NCBI RefSeq assembly: GCF_026210795.1
Contig: NC_089443.1
Location: 434,001-498,000 of the forward strand
From: Rhizophagus irregularis
Taxonomy: Eukaryota; Glomeromycota; Glomeromycetes; Glomerales; Glomeraceae
Direction of reading: 5' to 3'
DNA: 64,000 bases
A model generated the notes under the pieces. That model was not told the DNA's origin. It ran no database searches and saw nothing but the letters and a program-made list of their open reading frames with translations. Of the stretch, positions 49,185 to 60,817 are shown in pieces. Position 1 is the first letter of the stretch. Every line of letters starts with the position of its first letter. A program made the translations under genes and the position numbers.

Positions 49185-49560
49185 CTATTAATAATAAATG
49201 CGTCATACTTTATTAAAAATTTTAAATAATTGTATTTAGTTATAATAAGAAGTACAGTAAATATAAAATTTAATAAAACCAAATCTGACTAAAAACAAAT
49301 TCTTTATTATTTTATTATTTTATTATTTATATCTATTTCATTATTAATATATTGCAATTGAATAGATAGACTTCCAGTACCATATTTAATTTATTTTTAA
49401 TATACAAATTTTAAATAAAACAAAAAATAAAATAAATAAAATAACACTTTATTGATAAAAATTCTCTATAATGTATTTTATTATTTTTTTTAATTATTTT
49501 TAATTTACAAATTCTATTTAAAATAAAAATAAACAAAAAAAAATAAAATAAAACATATAC

Positions 49561-49630
49561 TTTGATCGGAATGTTGATCATTTGCCAAAATTAATGTTAA
49601 TTCTGGAAAATGATCAACATTCCGATCAAA
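49561..49630. repeat. 70 bp hairpin, perfect 23 bp outer stem
   Basis: tttgatcggaatgttgatca at the left is repeated inverted at the right end, giving 23 exact pairs. The interior ccaaaattaatgttaattct also nearly pairs with itself. The same core, ccagaattaacgttaatttt, occurs at about 48581, and a related one near 3860, so it is a recurrent motif. Confidence 0.75.
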
Positions 49631-49844
49631 AGATAGCCCATATGATAAATAAATAAAACGAATCAGAAAAAAATTTTTTTAAATATCATAATCAGTTTAA
49701 ACTGGTTGAATATAACCGAATATTCGGTTTAAACCGGTTTAAATATAACCGGTTTACATTCGATTTTTAAACAAATTTTAAAAATTTCCTTTGTTTGGAA
49801 ATGAATTTCAACTGCTGTTTTAACTTAATATTAGTCGGTCAATT

Positions 49845-51378
49845 TTACTTTTTCCAGTCTTCAACGCTAAGTTTTAGAGAAAGAGATTGTGAATAATCAA
49901 GTCGTTTACTGGTAAGCAAATTTTGTGAATCTTTCAGAGGTATTGGATTTGTAGCCAATTCTGCTAATCGAGCTTTCCATTTATCTTCTCTTTCCCGGCT
50001 AAATGCTTTCTTAATTTGTAGCTTGCGATCCTCGCTAAGTTTACTTGATTTGTTTTCGTTAAGTTCAATTGATTCATCCTCACTAATTTCAATTGATTCA
50101 CTCTCACTCTCACTAATTTCAATTGATTCATCATCATTAAATTCACCATTAACTTCGATCAATTCATCCTCGATAGATTTAAATTCACCATTAACTTCGA
50201 TCAATTCATCCTCGATAGATTTAAATTCATTAAAATCTAAATCTTGTAATAATTTATCAAACGTTTCTTGCAACTCCTCAGTCTTTGGTCGATTGGTAGG
50301 AATAGGATCCCAACAACGTTTCATTAATTCAGCATATGGTTCAGGTGTATATTCTGGAATTTGTGGACGTTCACCAAAACAAATGGCCAAAAACAAATTC
50401 TCATCATACTCTCTATCAGCAAAAGGTGTTTCTCCGCTAATCAATTCTGACATTATCATCCCAAATCCATAAATATCTGCTGCTTCAGTAAATTCATTTT
50501 CACGTAAAACCTCTGGTGCGACGAATGGTAAGATACCATATGGTGTTTTGTCTGTAGAACTTTGATTCATAGGACGACACAGACCAAAATCTGAAATTAC
50601 TGATTCGCCAACAGTATTATCAAATAAAATTTTATTCAAGATGTTGCCACTGTGGAGATCCTTGTGGTAGTATTTTGATTCATGAACAGAATTCAGTCCT
50701 TCGCTAATTCTCCTTAATATTTCTAGGATGGTTTCCCAAGTTAGATTACTGTAATGTTCTTTAATCATTTTCCTTAGATTACCACCATTTTTGAATTGAA
50801 TAACAATAGCGTATTCTCCATTTTGCGGATCACGAGTCACTCCATAAATTCTAATAGTTTCAATGCCACCATTCTCATTATTCATTTTTAGATTAAAATT
50901 AACCTGCAAAATTTTTAAATTATTTTGTGTGAATATTTGTTTTTATTCCTAAAACCTTCATATATGAAAATTAATTTTAATCACGTACCTCATTCAACAA
51001 ATCTGAGCTGACATTAGTCGTATCCCGAAATTTCTTTACTGCTACTTCCTTTTTATTTTTCCGTCGCCATTTAGATTTATTAAAGTCCCAAGCATTGTCA
51101 TCCTTGATTGGACCATCTTTCCAAATTGCTTTATAAACACTCCCAAACCCACCATGAGCAATAAGTTCAATATTTTCAAGGTTTGAGTATTCAATCCATT
51201 CAATTAATTCTGATGGACATGTTGCATTAAGTTGTGAATTTTGAATAACTTTGTCAAGATTTGAATCACCACTGGTCCAATGTACAAAATTATTACGAAA
51301 ATGTACAGAGTTGCACGGTATACAATATTTATAAAAATCAAAATCATCACTTCGACCACATTCCTGACATTTAACCAT
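49845..51378 (-). CDS. Zinc-ribbon TKL protein kinase (duplicate B, acidic insert)
   Basis: Exon 1 51378-50989 and exon 2 50903-49845, with an 85 bp intron, give about 482 residues. Domains are as in duplicate A: CQECGR...YCIPC ribbon, IAHGGFGSVYKAIW, VAVKKF, HKDLHSGNIL, DFG, FVAPEVL. Between the kinase end and the tail lies an acidic expansion of about 60 residues made of two EFKSIEDELIEVNG repeats and several ESIEI/DESIEL units. The tail ends DWKK because a one-base change near 49850 brings a stop five residues early compared with DWNKLKLTD. Otherwise it is open and complete. Confidence 0.88.
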
Positions 51379-52871
51379 CCTTATTAATTTTATTTTGAAA
51401 CTATTTAGAAAGTAAATTGTAATGGGTGAAAAAGTTGGTTAGAAATACTTTATATAAAAAATAAAAAAGATTTACATAGGACATGATCAATAGCCAATAA
51501 TCTTATCCGACAAGTGCACGTTTTTGAAAAGTAAATTCTATATAGAATTTTTTGCCTTACACAAAAGCTCGTCACGTTTTTCACGCACTAGGGATGATCA
51601 TTACTATAAAATTAGGTGATTCAAAAATACTGAGATTTGTAAATAGATTTACTATAATTTATATGATAATCAATAAGCAACAAAACTCTCTTTCTTTTTA
51701 AAAAAAATTAACATATATTAGATTGAAAACTAAGCTTCACTCTTTATAATTTAAATAAAGTTTTATCTTTAACACATTAAAATCATTAAAATCAATTCAA
51801 TAGATTTAAAATTTATATAAAATAGAAATTTTATAATTCCAATAAATTACAATTTGTTCCGGAAAGTGGTGAAAAACCTGTTATTTTTGTATTAAAATTA
51901 TATAGAAACCATACATATTTTTGCTATACGGTTTTTGTCGCGTCTTAAAATGTAATTTTCAACATTATCATTATTAAAGGAGCATATAAAGCTATTCTTA
52001 GTAACACCACAATTACTATCAAATTTCCATCCAATCGGATTATATCCTCCAAGAATTACTTCAACTTTAACAAATGTTACAGTATATTTAAATAAATAGT
52101 AATAAAATATAACTCTATATTAAATTTAGGAATTCAGTTTAATAATATTAATTTTTTTTTTTTTCATTCGTTATAAGTTTATTATAAATAATTAATACCT
52201 TGATGTATTTAGGATAAAAGTTTGTTTGCACTTGCACTTTAAAGGTGTAAAATAAACATTTAAATTTTTTTTCTTCAAATTCAAAAAATGAATTTTTAAA
52301 CAATTTGTTTTATTTTACAGTATCTAGATTTTGCATTCTCGTATGGTATTTTAAATAAACGAAATGGCTGGATTAATGCTTGGAAAAAAAACCATCTTGA
52401 TAAAAAGAAATTTCATTTGAGATTGAAACTTTTTTCCGAATAAAATCTAATGCTGAAATAATTTAATAGAAACTTTAAAGAAAGAATACCGATGAGATCG
52501 GGCATAGACAGAATATTTTTTTAAGATATAAGTCTTCATGTAGATCATTAATTTTTATATTCATTGTGATTTTTGAATAATTTATGATCTGATGTTTTAG
52601 TGAATGGCAATAAATACATGTCTCTGTAATTTTAAAATAAGCTCTAGTTGAAACAAGGATTGTGAAATACAATACAAATTCCAGTAATCACTTTTCTAAT
52701 GAAAGAGTCATAAGGATTGGAGAAAAATACAAATTCCAGTAATTACTCGAATCATGGGGTCAGAGAACAATATAAATTTGACCCATTCTAAAGAACCCAT
52801 CTCATCCCTTTTTCTACATGAATTACTCCTTCTTTTAAGATCCTTTAGCATCATGGTATGAAATAAAGAAA

Positions 52872-53129
52872 TTAACTTTCCATGACGAGTGTTTCATTCA
52901 GAAATAGGTATTTAATGTCGTAGTTGCTACCCGCTTCAAATAATAATTTAAGAAGGGCATCATTTGCATCATTTTCTGCTAATGGACCTATTTCTACAAC
53001 TTTTGACAACAATTCTTTTGTAATCAGGAGTCCAGGTGATCTTATATGAGAAAGGACCAGTTTAGGTGGACAATTGTCACCTTCAATTAAAGTATTTTTT
53101 GGGTTTAATACTATTAAATTGAGTGATTG
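52872..53129 (-). pseudogene. Unrecognised coding-like fragment
   Basis: The minus frame between a TGA (53130-53132) and a TAA (52872) is open for 85 codons without a good start. It reads NTLIEGDNCPPKLVL, RSPGLLITKELLSKVVE and LAENDANDALLKLLFEAG, with a coding-like amino-acid mix unlike the random frames nearby. I do not recognise the family. It may be the last exon of a gene whose upstream part is lost. The kinase scrap just upstream may or may not belong to it. Confidence 0.4.
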
Positions 53130-53194
53130 TCAATTTAAGCATTAACTTTCATAGTGAATACAATAACATATACTATCTGCTAATGAATTTCCCT

Positions 53195-53322
53195 ACATCG
53201 TCAGAAAATGTATATTCGACAAACTGTACTGTATGGTGCTTATCTGAACATAGACTAAAATCTGGAATTGCTGTCTTAATAATATCAGAATAAGATGTAT
53301 CATTGTGGAAACAAAAAGTTTG
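53195..53322 (-). pseudogene. Kinase C-lobe scrap
   Basis: Read on the minus strand, this piece aligns by eye with the catalytic-loop to activation-loop part of the kinases in this window: SGN-like start, then PDFSLCSD for the DFGLC region, and a 'gtatggtgc' block for YGVLP. Several stops and deletions are present. It lies just beyond the second segmental duplication and may be a third, decayed kinase copy. Confidence 0.5.
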
Positions 53323-56300
53323 GCAATAAATAAAAAAAAAATTACGAATTACTCATCTTTAATAAAAAATCAATAAATGAAATAATGAATCTATATCTAT
53401 ATAATTCTATAATTAAAAAAATTCATGTGTAACCGGTAACGTTTAGATTAATCTATCTGCATAAATATTACTGAATTGTGATTCGTCTGCACGTATGGGA
53501 ATTCTAATCATTCGACGCACCTGACACACCTCGTTTGACATAGGTTGGCGATTATTATGATTTGAATAATTTGATTGGCTGTGGGGTCACGTGTACGGTG
53601 TACGTTCCGAACATTCAATCGCTGCTGCGGTCGATCGCATCATTCGCCTCACTTTTGAAGATCGGATCTTTTTTTTTTAATATTATTCTTTTTTCGGTAG
53701 ACCGGATCTTTTAACCGAAATTTTAATAAATTTTAATATTTTTCATTCCGGTTTTTTTGAAATTTTTCATTTATTTTTATACATATTTTTTTTATGAATT
53801 TTTATCTTATTTAAATATTTTATTGTTATATTGATTTAAACCCATTTAATTCTGTTGCAACGCAACAGGTTACAGCTAGTATTATATAAAAAAACCATCA
53901 AGATAAACATATTCGTTGGTTTGTAAAATTACGTTATACTTTAATAATTTTTTTTTTTCATATTTACATAATTAACAATAAATATTAATAAATTCCTTTT
54001 AATATGAAATTATATTAAACTTCATTATTATTTTGAGTTCAGGAATTGTACATAAAAATCGATCATATTTTATATAATAAAAAAATATATATTTATGTAT
54101 GATATATATTAAATCACATTCAATATGAAGATTTCGATTAGTGAAACGTGGCTTTTATAATTTTATCGATCAATCAGTTTTTTTTCGCTGATTAAAAAAT
54201 TTAAAAATAAGTTTTTAAGTACGGTTATTTGATTATGTATTTATTACGTGAAATTTTTAATTATATTAATTTTAAGAAATTCGAACCTGAATCCGTTATT
54301 ACTTTACTATAATAAAAAAATCCTTAAAAAAAGAATGATGGCACAGTAAAATTTTTAGTTCCGAATTATGATAGGGTCCTTTGCAATAACATTTGATTAA
54401 ACAGATAACGAATTCTAACGTTGCTAAAAAAGAATTAAAAACACTATTAAAAAATTATAACGAAAAACTAATCTGCAAGATAGAGTTAATATTAAATACA
54501 AGCATCATTTATGCGCAGTAGCTTATCTGAGATTATTTTTTTAGTTTCAGAAAAAAAACACTGTGGCATTATTGTGATCGTAAAAACGTTAGCATCCTTT
54601 TTATAGCGAATTTTCTTTAGTGTGGTACGCATTTAATCATATGAAAAAAAATTGTTACACCGAATTTTACTAATAAAATGCAGTATAACGTTGAACGAAG
54701 AAAAACTTATAAATTCGTGACCCCTTTTATAACGAATTTTTTTTTTAATATAACAAAGATTTTTTCAAGATAAATATTAATATAAAGGGCAGCTTGATAC
54801 TAATTTTGTGGAATTTTTCTCAAATAAGCAATTTTACCACTTTTAATTCATTTTATCAAAAGATGGATGATTTATGTTTCGAAGTTTCCTTTGCCTCATG
54901 AACATGACATGTTTTGATTTTCCTCTATTTACTGCATTATACCAAAATTTTTCGTTATACCGAATAATTCGTTATAGCATTAACGAATTTTCTCATAACG
55001 AAGGCCTGATCGGCTTGGACGCCTACTTCGTTATATCGAGGGCCGACTTTAAATATTTTAAGTTTAAAAATATATTGTAATAAAAATATTAGATGCTATC
55101 ATTTTAAAATTTCTATTTTTATTGAAAGTAGAGCTCATACTCAGTAGTCAGTACAGATTACACGTACACAAAATAAAAAACTTTTAAAGAACCGTATTCA
55201 TGTGATCTGCTGATATTCACGTGATGATGTATTATTCGTTGTACGTTTAAATTAAATCGTTAAAACTTTAATAATTGGTTGATAATAGAAAGTTCTCTAA
55301 CTTTTCTCTTATTATACTGCATATCCTTCCTAATAAAATCAATAATATTCAAAGTTAAAATATTAGTCGTTCTTATTTTGGATTTTGTCCATACAAATGG
55401 AGTTTTGGACTTTATGAAATCTTGCAGGACTTCTCCGTATTTTTCCGATAATTCCTTTTTTAGTTTAGGTGCAAATATCGATATTATAATCAAGACTTGG
55501 CAGTTGACACTTTGCTGACACTTGGCAGTTTGTCAGTGTAACTTAGTTTTTTATAAAAATTCTAAAAAACTTTTTATTTGGGCGTTTTATGCTCGTGTAA
55601 ATTTTTTTTTTAGCCAATAAAAAAAATTTGAAGCAGGTCATCAACGGGTCTACCCAGTGTTACACGTAACGTCACTACCGACATTACGGAGAAAATTTTA
55701 ACAAAAAATTCCGTATTTCATATCATGTGTACCGGTATCTTATGTATTATTTGTTTGCCGATCCTATAATGAATTTATTCCGTAATCAAAATTTAGGAGA
55801 AAAAAAAGATTATGCAACAATGAAAAAACAATCAGAAATGTTTAAAATTAAAAAATTCTTTTTTGTTTTTTTTTATCCTATTGCATTGCCATTCTATTCA
55901 GAAATGTTAACTAGAATATTCTTGGAAACTTCTTAGAAGGGTCGTACTAATTAATTTTGATTTATATTTTTCCATTTTTAAAATATTTTTTTTTTTTTTT
56001 GTATTTTTAATTTATTACATCTTTTTTTTATTATGAAAAAAGAAATTATTTTATAAATAAAAAATTCTTCTAGACGTCAGAGAAAGAAAAATCCTGTATT
56101 TTTTAAAAAGAAAGTAATACAAGAAAGTTTTATCCCATTTTAGTATTAGACTAATGCATAATGCACATCAATGTCCTTTGAAAAAATGAATAAATATAAA
56201 GAAATAAAACTCCGAAAAAAAATTTTTTTTTTATTTATTGTCCGAGCATTTTTCGTGGTCGTTACAATTTTTTTTTTTTTTTTTTCGCTTAAAATTATCC

Positions 56301-56345
56301 CGTTAAAACCCATTAAATTGATTATATACACATATTAGATTAAAT
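53323..56345. other. AT-rich intergenic region
   Basis: No supported gene. 54940-55045 holds 'cgttatac.gaataa' and 'ttcgttatatcgagg' repeats like those near 34900. A 77-codon minus frame (55260-55493, FAPKLKKELSEKYGEVLQDF) has a moderately coding look but no known family. It could be a fragment. Confidence 0.4.
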
Positions 56346-59193
56346 ATGAATATGAATAAAATAAAAAATAAATTTAAAGGTAAAAAGCGTAGCAAAGATG
56401 ATGATGATCAAGCGTCGGAACACCTTCCTCGTATTAAAGTTACTAGAATAGACGAGCCACTGTGTATGGATTTAGATTTTTCAAATGTTTATCAACAACA
56501 ACAAAACATTTCAACTCCGTCCCCATCATCTCCTTGTCCTTCACCGTCATATTCGACATATTCGAATTTTTCGACAATTTCGACACATTCAACATATTCG
56601 AATATGAATATGTTTAATCCAATGTTTAATAATAATAATAATAATAATAATCAACAATTATTTTTTTTTCCACAAGAAACTAGTTTGATCCCAAATTATA
56701 TTCCATCTCAAGAAGAGAATGAATTAAATAGATTTAAGATGATGAGTATAGATAATATAGTGGACTTAACTCGTGAAAATACTTCTGATACAGCTGCTAA
56801 TATTAATTTAATGGCAACTTCAACTTTTAAAGGAGTATGTAGTGTGGCTCAAAATTTTGGTGAATTTATTCCACTTATAGATAAATTTATTAAATTAGGT
56901 GAAGAAGTTTTACTCTTATATGAAAAAGCAAAACATAATAAAGAATTATGTGGGTTTCTTTTAAATAGGTGTAATTGTGCTATGGCCGCTGTAAGAGATT
57001 TAAATATTAGAAAAACTGAAAATACGGAATTTTTTTCAAAGGAAGAAAATTTAAGGTTATTTAGAGAATTTATTAGATGTATGGAAAAGATAAGAAAGTT
57101 CGTCTCACGTATTAGTAAATTACATAAACTTCTAAAATATTTCGCTGCTTCTAATATTGAACAAGATTTTAATGATCTTATATTAGAATTTGATGGATAT
57201 ATGAGAAGTTTAAATTTTTCTTTTATTGTACAATCTAGGGATGAAATATCAAAAATGAGAAATGATATTAGAGATATTAAAGATATGTTGATAAATGTTT
57301 ATGGCGTACCTGATGATAAACAAGCCCTTATAGAATTTTCAAATAGAATGGATCAATTAACTATGAAAAATATAAATTTTCAAACTTCTGCTAGACATGC
57401 GATCGAAGATTCTTCTGAAATAGAAGCAAATGAACCTTTACTCGACGGTACAAAATATCAAAGATCATATATACATACAAAAAAGATTGAAAAACGTACA
57501 TTATATAGTAGGTGTGAGGAATTTTGTTTTAAAGAATTTGCAAATAATACTTCTCCTCCGGATCAATCTCAATTTGAAATTAGAAGACAAGTAAACATTT
57601 TAAAAGAACTGAAAGATTCTGATCATATTATTAGATTTTTTGGTGTAGCTCACGAAGATTCAAAATTTTATTTGGTTACTGAATGGATGGAATTTGGAAA
57701 TTTACATGAATATTATACGGATTATAGCGAAATTATCGATTGGAATACTAAAATTAAATTTGCTTTAGATATTTGTCGTGGTGTCGCGTATCTGCACGAG
57801 TGTAAGGTGAGCTAAATTATTACTTTTATTCATAACAATATTATTAATTGTAATTTTTTTTTAATAAATTTCTTCTTTCTTTCTTTAGATTCTTCATCAT
57901 GATATTCAATCAACAAATATTTTAGTAAATAGAGATTGTAAGGTTAAGATAGCCAATTTTGGTTTAAGCAAAAAATTTTCCGACATTACGAGAAATATTA
58001 CGCACAATCTAGAAAATATAAGATATATGGCGCCAGAGAAATTATTGTTAGATAATGATGATGATCGTAACAATCATAATGTAAAAAAAAAGAAAGTTCC
58101 ATACGATTCTAAATGTGAAATTTACAGGTAATATATTTTTATGACGCCCTTTTTGTATATTGATATACAGTATACTAATATATATATATTTTTATTTTTT
58201 AAAAAAAAAATTATAATAATAATTATATAGCGTTGGAACATTGTTATGGGAGATCGCTGAATTGAAAAAACCTCATTCTGATCTTAATAAAGCGGACATG
58301 CTTGTTAGTATCAGAAAACGGGTTAGTGAAAGGTATTCTTTACCATTTTCAAATGACGTACCTATTGAATGGAGATTTATAGTAGCTAGAGGTAATTATT
58401 ATTATAATTAATTAATTTGTTTATACATTGAAAAATCATTCGATAATAACAAATATTTTTTTTAAAAAATATTTTTTAAGCTATGGAATATGAACCATCG
58501 TGGCGTCTTAATATATCTGATATTTGTCGTGATTTTTACAACCTCAGTAAAAAATATCAACAAAAATCTCTGTCATATGATTCTTCTATGTTTAATTTTG
58601 AATTTAATGAATCTGGTTGTTTTGATGAACCAATAATAATAGATGATGATGATGATAGTCCAAGTAATCAAAATCAAAATATTATCACAATTACGATTCT
58701 TTCCGTTGATGATGCAATTCGTGAACATAAATCCAAAAATGGTAACAAACGATTAGCGTGGGAAAGTTTCAAGCATCATTCATCGACAAGTCTTGAAGCA
58801 AAATATTGGTTAGGTTATTATTACTTTCATGATAAAGAAATTCCCGAATTACTACAGATTGATAAAAGAATAAGAATTAAGACCGCAGTGGAAATATTTA
58901 AAGAAACTGCGGATAAAGGAAATCCTTCCGCTCAATTAAGATATGGAATATGTTTATGGCAAGGTGATGGTGTTAATGCAAATTCTTTTGAAGCTCTTAA
59001 ATATTTAAAAAAAGCAGCAGGTTCAGGAAATTCTGCTGCAATGTTTATAATTGGGAAAGCTTATTGGAATGGTGGTAATGGTGTTGTAAAAGATAGAAAT
59101 CAAGGTGCTGAATATTTAAAAAGGGCTGCATTAAATAATCATCCCAAAGCTAAAGAAATGTGTATCGAAAATAACATTAATTATAATATATAG
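56346..59193 (+). CDS. MLKL-like protein: helical bundle + pseudokinase + Sel1 repeats (paralogue 2)
   Basis: Exons 56346-57806, 57889-58127, 58231-58391 and 58481-59193 give about 857 residues. Exon phases and lengths match the gene at 29573; exon 3 is 161 bp in both. The disordered N-terminus contains Ser/Pro/Thr and an Asn run. The helical bundle (about 150-330) has ELCGFLLNRCNCAMAAV and LYEKAKHNKE. The kinase-like domain has IIRFFGVAHEDSKFYLVTEW, LHHDIQSTNIL, IANFG and YMAPEKL, so it lacks the DFG Asp like its paralogue. Three Sel1-type repeats close the protein. It may act as a switchable scaffold or membrane effector; this is inference from MLKL-type proteins. Confidence 0.86.
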
Positions 59194-60003
59194 TAAAAGA
59201 AAAAAAAAAAAATTTTTTTAATTATTTTTTATGAACATTTTTCTTTTTCTTTTTCTTTTTCTTTTTTTTACTTTTCCGTGTTTTATATATGTAAATTTAA
59301 ATAATAAATTATAATATTAAAAATTGACATTATTTATTTCGTTTCTTTAATGATTTACATAAAAAATTTTCTCGAAATTAAATTCTGACCAATAAAAAAG
59401 AAAAGATAAACACGTTAATAAATCCGAACAAGAAAGAAAAAAAAATATGTACTTGTATATAAAAATTAATCCCTTAAATTTTCAAAATTCGTCGAATTTT
59501 TTAATGTAATAATAATCATAAACAGTTAAAATATTAAATATTAATAAAATAAACTTTATATTGAAAAATTCCAAAAAAAAAAATAATAATAATAATAATA
59601 ATATCTAGTTAGTTATTTTGATAATATTTCAGAAAAAAAAATCAGAAAAATTTTTTTGTAAAAAAAAAAATTATTGGTAAAATTAATTCCCGACCCTGTC
59701 GGGATACTTTTCTTCTCAAAAATTACAGTACAGGATAATGTAACTATGATACATAACAGAAAAGAGGAATGGGAAAGTAATAATTGTAAATAATCCAGGA
59801 TTAACTTCACGCTGATATTTAGCTACTCAATAGTTTCTTGGAAACCGGAAGTAAACTTATTAACAAGATGACAAGTCGGGGTTCCTTTAAAGTATGTAAT
59901 TCGTGTAAAATAGTTGGAACTGCAGACCCTGATTCTTCCTGTAATGAATATCGGAAAAAAAAATTAATAAATAATGATGATTATGACAAATTGAATTTGA
60001 TTC
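59194..60003. other. Intergenic region
   Basis: Simple tracts, including (TTTTTC)n near 59238-59270 and (TAA)n near 59585-59602. No supported gene. Confidence 0.45.
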
Positions 60004-60017
60004 ATATTATTTAAGAC

Positions 60018-60285
60018 GCATCAATCTTCTGCAATCAAACATTTATGATTCGCATCATAATTAAAAAGATTCATTGTGTGATAAATAGCTTTTTCTTTTT
60101 TAACAAGAGTAGTCCAAGATGTAAGGTCATTAGCAATACTAAATAATTCAGCTCTTCTAGCATTATTAGAATTTGTGGCGCAGAATTTAAATCAATTCGT
60201 GCATTAACTTCACGATAGTGCTCTTGCCCTTTATCTGAACTATATACAGGATATAGTCATTATAGTATTGCACCCAATGATTCAA
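60018..60285 (-). pseudogene. Remnant of V-type H+-ATPase subunit a (Vph1-like)
   Basis: The minus strand reads, with small indels, ESLGAILY, then SSDKGQEHYREVNARIDLN. After a frame change it reads ARRAELFSIANDLTSWTTLV, KKEKAIYHTMNLFNYDANHK and CLIAED before a TGA. This matches the conserved N-terminal cytosolic part of the V-ATPase 100-116 kDa a subunit, where the family has KKEKAIYHTLN...CLIAEGWCP. Only about 80 codons remain; the membrane domain is absent. It must be a transposed or retained fragment, since the functional gene is essential. Confidence 0.78.
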
Positions 60286-60817
60286 TGACAAACTGACACA
60301 CGAAAAATGAAACGATATTAAAAAAAAAAGAATAAGGCGAAACGTTGAAAATGAAATCATTTAGACTAAAAAAGTGAGACGCGAAAAATGAAAAAAAGAA
60401 CAACTAAGAAGACGAAAAACGAAAAAAAAATGGATGATATTAAGAAAAAAAATAGACTAAGAAAAGGAGTCGTGAAAAATGAAATGTTATTAAAAGAAGC
60501 AAAAAAACGAAATAATATTAAAAAGAACGGTTAAGTAAGTAAGAAATTAAAGTGAGTGGTATGAGACTAAGGAATTTTGAAGCGAAACGAAATAACATTA
60601 AAAAGAACGACTAAAAAAAGTGAGAGACTAAAATAAAATGATATTAGACTAGACGTGAAAAAATGAAACGATATTGGAAAGAATGACAAAAAGAGAATTG
60701 CGGGGAATTGAAAAGAAGGATGATGAAAGTGATGATATGCGAAATACGGGAAAGGGAAAGAATGGCCAATTAGCTATGTTTTCCTGTAGATTAAAAACTT
60801 ACATTATTAATATAGTA
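60286..60817. other. Purine-biased degenerate repeat
   Basis: 60300-60700 is a loose array of words such as 'gaaacgatattaaaaagaa' and 'gactaaaaaagtgagac' (plus-strand purine-rich). About eight diverged units are seen. No gene. Confidence 0.5.

Larger units (their letters stand above)
47995..52500. repeat. Segmental duplication unit 2 with ~1.5 kb insertion
   Basis: Same content as unit 1, but between about 48276 and 49762 it carries about 1.5 kb where unit 1 has about 240 bp of unrelated DNA. That insert contains several inverted-repeat elements and is edged by 'aaccggttt' words on both sides (about 48289-48330 and 49690-49755). Confidence 0.75.

Noticed and set aside
55260-55493. 77-codon minus frame as a gene
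   Set aside because: No recognisable domain. The AT-rich context gives many such frames, and the opposite strand is open as well.
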